From the NCBI RefSeq assembly GCF_900215725.1, contig NZ_LT962471.1, positions 62,273 through 126,272 on the forward strand: DNA of 64,000 nt. Reading direction: 5' to 3'. This document shows positions 60,162 through 64,000 of the stretch, piece after piece. Below the pieces are notes generated by a model that did not search any database, was not told the origin of the DNA, and was given only the letters and a program-made list of their open reading frames with translations. A program made the position numbers and the translations under genes. The stretch comes from Ezakiella peruensis (GTDB taxonomy: Bacteria > Bacillota > Clostridia > Tissierellales > Peptoniphilaceae). The first letter of the stretch is position 1, and each line of letters opens with the position of its first letter.

Positions 60162-61481
60162 TTAATGTTTGCCCTTCATTTTAAAAATTTCCCTGACCAT
60201 GGGGAGGGACCCGCAGCACAAAACTATATCCTTTTCACTAGCCTTGTCCACAGCGCACTTGTAGGCCTCTTCAAGGTCTGGAATCACCTGAACATCTTTC
60301 CTGTATTTCAAGACCCTAGCCTCTAAGTCATCAATGTCACATGAGTGATTTGGATCGTAAGTTTTTGTCAGCACAAGGTCATCTGCCAGGCCACAGACTT
60401 TTTCCAAAACATAATCGTCGACCTCATCACAAGTATAAAGGACCACAAGCCTGTCATAGATAAAGAGTTTCAAGGCCTCAGCCAAGGCGTCAACCGCCAC
60501 TGGATTATGGGCATCGTCAACCAGGACGCGTGGATGCTTAAAGGCAAGTTGCAAACGCCCGTCGGACTTAGCCGTGTAAATGCTCGGCCTGATGATCTCT
60601 GTATAGACTTTAAAGTCACCCTTTAAACGATGCAAGACGATCATGGCGAGGGCAGCATTGTACATCTGGTGGATGCCAATAAGGCTAGTTATCATTCCAG
60701 TGTAGCCCATAAAATGAAAATCCGTTTCGTGCTCGTTAATGGCGTCGACAACGACCTCTTCCTTTTTAAAAGTGTAATAGTCCGCATGATTTTCTTGGGC
60801 AATTTCCCTTAAAATTTCGTCAACCTCATCCTCTAGGGGGTAGGCAAAAACTGGGCAGTCTTTTTTTATAAGCTTTCCAATATTTTTTGCGACCTCTTCA
60901 AGAGTCTCGCCCAGACCCGCTGCCTTGTCCACATAAATTTTTGTAAGCACAGTGGCAAAAGGCGAACTCACGATATTGAAAAGTTCAGCCGATTTATGGG
61001 CTGCAAATTCAACCACAGCAAAGTCCACATTTTCCTGGCAAAAATACATAAACATTATAGCCATCAAAATGTCCTGGCAAGAGACCCTTAAGCCCTCCTC
61101 GTTCAAAGCAGCAATCACTGGACGCAAGCTATCAATATAAAACATGAAGCGTTTTTTGGAAATGCTCTCATAGTTAATGGAAATACTATTGTTGATTTCG
61201 CCCAAATAAGGATCTATAAAAAGCCCACAGGAACCCGTCTTCCGTAAATTATTAGTCAGGAAATTACAAACCGACGACTTGCCATTAATTCCGCCAACAG
61301 CAATTACCTTTAACTTGTCCTGAGGCTTGTCAAAAAATTCCATCAGCCTCCTCAGGCCCTGACCATTAGAAAGCCCCACCCGCGAACCTATAAAATCCAC
61401 GTATTCACCAAAGTCTGCCTCATCGTAATCCTCATCCTTAAATTCCAGATTCCTTATTTCATCAATAGAAAAATCTTTCAT
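60162..61481 (-). CDS. folC: FolC-like folylpolyglutamate synthase (Mur ligase family)
   Basis: 439 aa. The P-loop is GGINGKSSVCNF, one residue off the usual GTNGKGS; ATP/metal site in VVEFAAHKSAEL; central GMITSLIGIHQMYNAALA; and C-terminal VDDAHNPVAVDALAEAL, the DxAHNP signature of FolC. The enzyme adds glutamates to (dihydro)folates, and some fused forms also make dihydrofolate. The changed P-loop is unusual but Lys and Ser are kept. Start ATG with GGGGTGATGGG upstream. Confidence 0.85.
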   Translation of the reverse strand: MKDFSIDEIRNLEFKDEDYDEADFGEYVDFIGSRVGLSNGQGLRRLMEFFDKPQDKLKVIAVGGINGKSSVCNFLTNNLRKTGSCGLFIDPYLGEINNSISINYESISKKRFMFYIDSLRPVIAALNEEGLRVSCQDILMAIMFMYFCQENVDFAVVEFAAHKSAELFNIVSSPFATVLTKIYVDKAAGLGETLEEVAKNIGKLIKKDCPVFAYPLEDEVDEILREIAQENHADYYTFKKEEVVVDAINEHETDFHFMGYTGMITSLIGIHQMYNAALAMIVLHRLKGDFKVYTEIIRPSIYTAKSDGRLQLAFKHPRVLVDDAHNPVAVDALAEALKLFIYDRLVVLYTCDEVDDYVLEKVCGLADDLVLTKTYDPNHSCDIDDLEARVLKYRKDVQVIPDLEEAYKCAVDKASEKDIVLCCGSLPMVREIFKMKGKH

Positions 61482-61544
61482 CCCATCACCCCTTTCGTAT
61501 AATACACTAATTTAATTTTATCAAAAAGAGGAAAATACTTCAAG

Positions 61545-61573
61545 AAAAAAGCCCAGGATTTGTCCTGGGTCTT
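61545..61573 (-). terminator. Terminator of the SLH surface protein gene
   Basis: On the minus strand ACCCAGGA pairs with TCCTGGGC(T) around CAAA and is followed by TTTTTTCTTG, eight bases after the stop codon at 61581. Confidence 0.88.
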
Positions 61574-61580
61574 AAATTTC

Positions 61581-64000
61581 TTACTCGTGAATTATATCGG
61601 TATTATAATTCGCTTCAACATATTTTATTAGTCTATCCATTACTACAGCAAAATATTCGCGAGTAACTTCTTTGTCATAAGCATTTTCTCCATACTGGTT
61701 AACTTCAATAAAATCTGCTTCAACTAAATCAATAACTTCATACTTACACCAATCAAGTAAATATGAATAATCATTCTCATCCACATCTTTTACCTTTGGT
61801 AGTTCAACACCAAATTTATTAAGCATTCTATGAAGCATTACAGCAAATTCTTGTAAAGTTATCTTTTGATTTGGTTTGAAAGTTCCGTCTTCATAACCCT
61901 TAATAATGCTCTTAGCTGCAGCCCATCTAACAGATTCATAATACCAATCACCAAATTTGATATCCAAGAAATTTATACTCTTATCAATCGACTTGTCAAT
62001 CGATAATCTCATAAATACTTCTGTGATCATAGCTCTTGTAATTGTTGTTTCTGGCTCAAATTTATTATCACCAGTACCCTTCAAGATACCTCTGGCCACT
62101 ATATCTCTGATTGCATCGCCTACCTCGGTTATAGGAATATCAATCAAATCTACAGTATAAATTGGCTTTTCAATCAATAGAGGACTGTCTGGTTTTTCTT
62201 GACCTTTAGTTTCATCTTCAGTATTTTCTTTGTTTTCATCTAACTCAGTTCTATCGCTATTTTCTGGTTTATATTCTGGGCTAGGTTCATAATAATGACC
62301 ATCGTAAATTGGCCAATCATCAGGTCTAGGCCTTGGGCTTACTTCAATTTTTTCCCACTTTGCATATAAAGTAATATTAGAAATTATACGTGTATTAAAA
62401 TCAAATTTTTCAGTCAAATCTTGATCCAAATACCATCCTGCGAAGTCATAACCTTCTCTTACTATTTCAAGAGCCGAGACCCTTTGACCTTCTATAACCT
62501 CTATAAATTCATCTTCTGACCCATTGCGTTTTACGAATCTAACTTCAAAAGTTCTTGGCTCTACAACGATTTCTTCCCACTTTGCGTAAAGAGTTGTGTT
62601 TGATTCGATAGGAGTTTCGAAATTAAATTCTGTAGTTAGTTCTTTATCTGTGAACCATCCTACAAAGTCATATCCTTCCTTTTCTGGGTTTTCAGGTTTC
62701 GCGATTTTTTCGCCGTCTCTAACTTCAACAACTTCGTTATCTGTTTCGTTGTTCTTTACAAAAGTTACTTCGAATTTTGCTGGATCTACTACGACTTCTT
62801 GCCACTTTGCGTAGAGAGTTGTGTTTGCTTCGATAGGAGTGTCGAAATTAAATTCTGTAGTCAATTCTTCGTCTACAAACCATCCTACAAAGTCATATCC
62901 TTCCTTTTCTGGTTTTTCAGGTTTTTTAACTTTTTCTCCTTCTTTAACTTCTACAACTTCGTTATCTGTTTCATTATTCTTTACGAAAGTTACATTAAAG
63001 GTTTTCGATTCCTTATCAACTATTACATTGAATTTTACTGGTGTATAGCTACTTTCAGAATTATAATAAGTTGTCTTAATTGGATTTTCAACAACCTTCA
63101 TGCCTTCAGGAATATTAATTGCCTTTACTTCAGATTCATAACCGGCAGCTGCAGGAACCTTATCTATTGGAAATTCACCATATTTTTCACCTTTTTGTCT
63201 AATGACTATATATTCTAAGTCAACTCTTTCTCCATCTTGGTCCACAGCGCTTACATCAATCTTAGTTGGTTTCCTAAAAAATACTGCATCTGTAGATTTA
63301 AAAGTGATTGGTGAGCTATAAACATTAAATTTACCATAACTTTGATATTCAGGTAATAGTCTATCTTCATCTAAACTCCTAGCCTTTATCTCGTACCTGC
63401 CTTTTTTAAGATTAAACTCAGCATTATAGTAATTAGTATACTTACCCTTAGTTACAGTTCCAATGTGTTCATTTCCATCTTTATCAACTACATAAACTTC
63501 AGCATTTTTATAGTTGAAATTCCTGCTTAAATCTTGTATAGGAATAATTACTTTGACCCTAGACTGATCGAGTTCATGCCACTTAGCATAGAGGGTTTTA
63601 TCATCCTTAATTGGGCTTTCAAAGTCGAATTCTTCACTAAAGTTTGCATCTGTAAACCAGCCCAAGAATTTGTAGCCTTTCTTTTGAACTTCAGGTACCA
63701 TTACCTTTAATCCATCAGGAACTTTTTTAATTTCATCGGCTGAACCATTGTCTTTAACAAATTTAACCTGGTGGATTCTTGCACTTGCATCTACTGTGAT
63801 TTTAAATTTAACCGGTTCAAAAGCTCCTTGTATAAAGGTTGGACCATTAAAAGAAGTCTTAAGTGGATTTAGTTCAACCTTTATACCCTCAGGAATATTT
63901 ATTACATAAACCTCATAGTTATTATCGCGAACTGCAGGAACCTTGTCTATATTATATTCGCCATGCATATCCCCAGATTTTCTAACTACCTTATATTCTA
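61581..64000 (-). CDS. Large surface protein with InlB-type repeats and SLH domains (5' end beyond window)
   Basis: At least 800 residues, continuing upstream past position 64000: the frame is open to the edge (EYKVVRKSGDMHGEYNIDK parallels a later repeat, so no start lies here). It contains several InlB B-type/Listeria-Bacteroides repeats, each ending GYDFVGWF...LTTEFNF...NTTLYAKW, separated by Ig-like spacers with VKFVKNNGS-type strands. Then a proline/glutamate-rich linker (about 545-590), then three SLH domains (ITEVGDAIRDIVARGILKGT, FGDWYYESVRWAAAKSIIKG, and a weaker third) that bind pyruvylated cell-wall polymer. It is probably an adhesin or cell-surface scaffold. Two neighbouring repeats are nearly identical at DNA level (about 62590-62780 and 62810-63000). 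Confidence 0.92.
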   Translation of the reverse strand, partial: EYKVVRKSGDMHGEYNIDKVPAVRDNNYEVYVINIPEGIKVELNPLKTSFNGPTFIQGAFEPVKFKITVDASARIHQVKFVKDNGSADEIKKVPDGLKVMVPEVQKKGYKFLGWFTDANFSEEFDFESPIKDDKTLYAKWHELDQSRVKVIIPIQDLSRNFNYKNAEVYVVDKDGNEHIGTVTKGKYTNYYNAEFNLKKGRYEIKARSLDEDRLLPEYQSYGKFNVYSSPITFKSTDAVFFRKPTKIDVSAVDQDGERVDLEYIVIRQKGEKYGEFPIDKVPAAAGYESEVKAINIPEGMKVVENPIKTTYYNSESSYTPVKFNVIVDKESKTFNVTFVKNNETDNEVVEVKEGEKVKKPEKPEKEGYDFVGWFVDEELTTEFNFDTPIEANTTLYAKWQEVVVDPAKFEVTFVKNNETDNEVVEVRDGEKIAKPENPEKEGYDFVGWFTDKELTTEFNFETPIESNTTLYAKWEEIVVEPRTFEVRFVKRNGSEDEFIEVIEGQRVSALEIVREGYDFAGWYLDQDLTEKFDFNTRIISNITLYAKWEKIEVSPRPRPDDWPIYDGHYYEPSPEYKPENSDRTELDENKENTEDETKGQEKPDSPLLIEKPIYTVDLIDIPITEVGDAIRDIVARGILKGTGDNKFEPETTITRAMITEVFMRLSIDKSIDKSINFLDIKFGDWYYESVRWAAAKSIIKGYEDGTFKPNQKITLQEFAVMLHRMLNKFGVELPKVKDVDENDYSYLLDWCKYEVIDLVEADFIEVNQYGENAYDKEVTREYFAVVMDRLIKYVEANYNTDIIHE

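Noticed and set aside
1-64000. Prophage, rRNA, tRNA or intact insertion sequence
   Set aside because: No integrase, structural phage genes, transposase, rRNA or cloverleaf sequence could be recognised.

Overview
The window is a 64-kb chromosomal segment of a low-GC, anaerobic Gram-positive bacterium. The most likely family is Peptoniphilaceae (a Peptoniphilus-like Firmicute): the Cas9 ends and active-site segments read like those I recall from Peptoniphilus, and stalk-domain, SLH, BofA, CarD-YacL and lon-engB genes all fit that group. Most genes lie on the minus strand. No rRNA, tRNA, prophage or intact insertion sequence was seen.

Layout. 1-4.6 kb: an accessory zone with a stalk-domain protein, several GNAT acetyltransferases and broken genes (an AlbA/RecG-like regulator and a peptidase remnant). 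5-13 kb: engB-lon, a lipoprotein, pgeF-bofA-MATE, and an HExxH peptidase. 13.8-20.7 kb: a complete type II-A CRISPR-Cas locus: a 12-repeat array, csn2, cas2, cas1, cas9, and a divergent tracrRNA with a consensus promoter. 21-30 kb: a DUF1846 protein, a second MATE exporter, a C39-like peptidase beside a nonsense-interrupted exported protein, a lipoprotein, a broken YhcG-type nuclease gene, an isochorismatase-like hydrolase, DUF2207 and LemA. 30.1-32.5 kb (+): HAD phosphatase, VanZ, D-Ala-D-Ala carboxypeptidase. 33.1-34.6 kb: YaaA and an ArsM-like methyltransferase that is almost certainly a selenoprotein, with an in-frame UGA at the family's conserved cysteine and a SECIS-like hairpin just after it. 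35.2-41.7 kb: a pstSCAB-phoU-phoB-phoR operon with tandem Pho-box-like repeats. 41.9-44.8 kb (+): two aminopeptidases and a glutaredoxin. 45-48.2 kb: an ABC export cassette led by a small secreted protein, with an attenuator after the first gene and an inverted-repeat operator. 48.6-52.2 kb: a coiled-coil lipoprotein and two paralogous stalk-domain proteins. 52.8-57.7 kb: carD-yacL-ispD-ispF-mrp-msrAB operon. 58-61.5 kb: an exported protein, an MTA/SAH-nucleosidase-like enzyme and a FolC-like ligase. 61.6-64 kb: the C-terminal part of a large InlB-repeat/SLH surface protein that runs off the window.

The most striking non-genic signal is a family of AT-rich, nested palindromic elements of about 110-350 bp that fill most long intergenic gaps. 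They share ends (AATTTGCG-AGGAAA and its imperfect complement), contain hairpins within hairpins, show compensatory stem changes between copies, and in eight cases start within about 0-13 bp after the stop codon of a gene. With the selenoprotein, these are the observations most worth following up.
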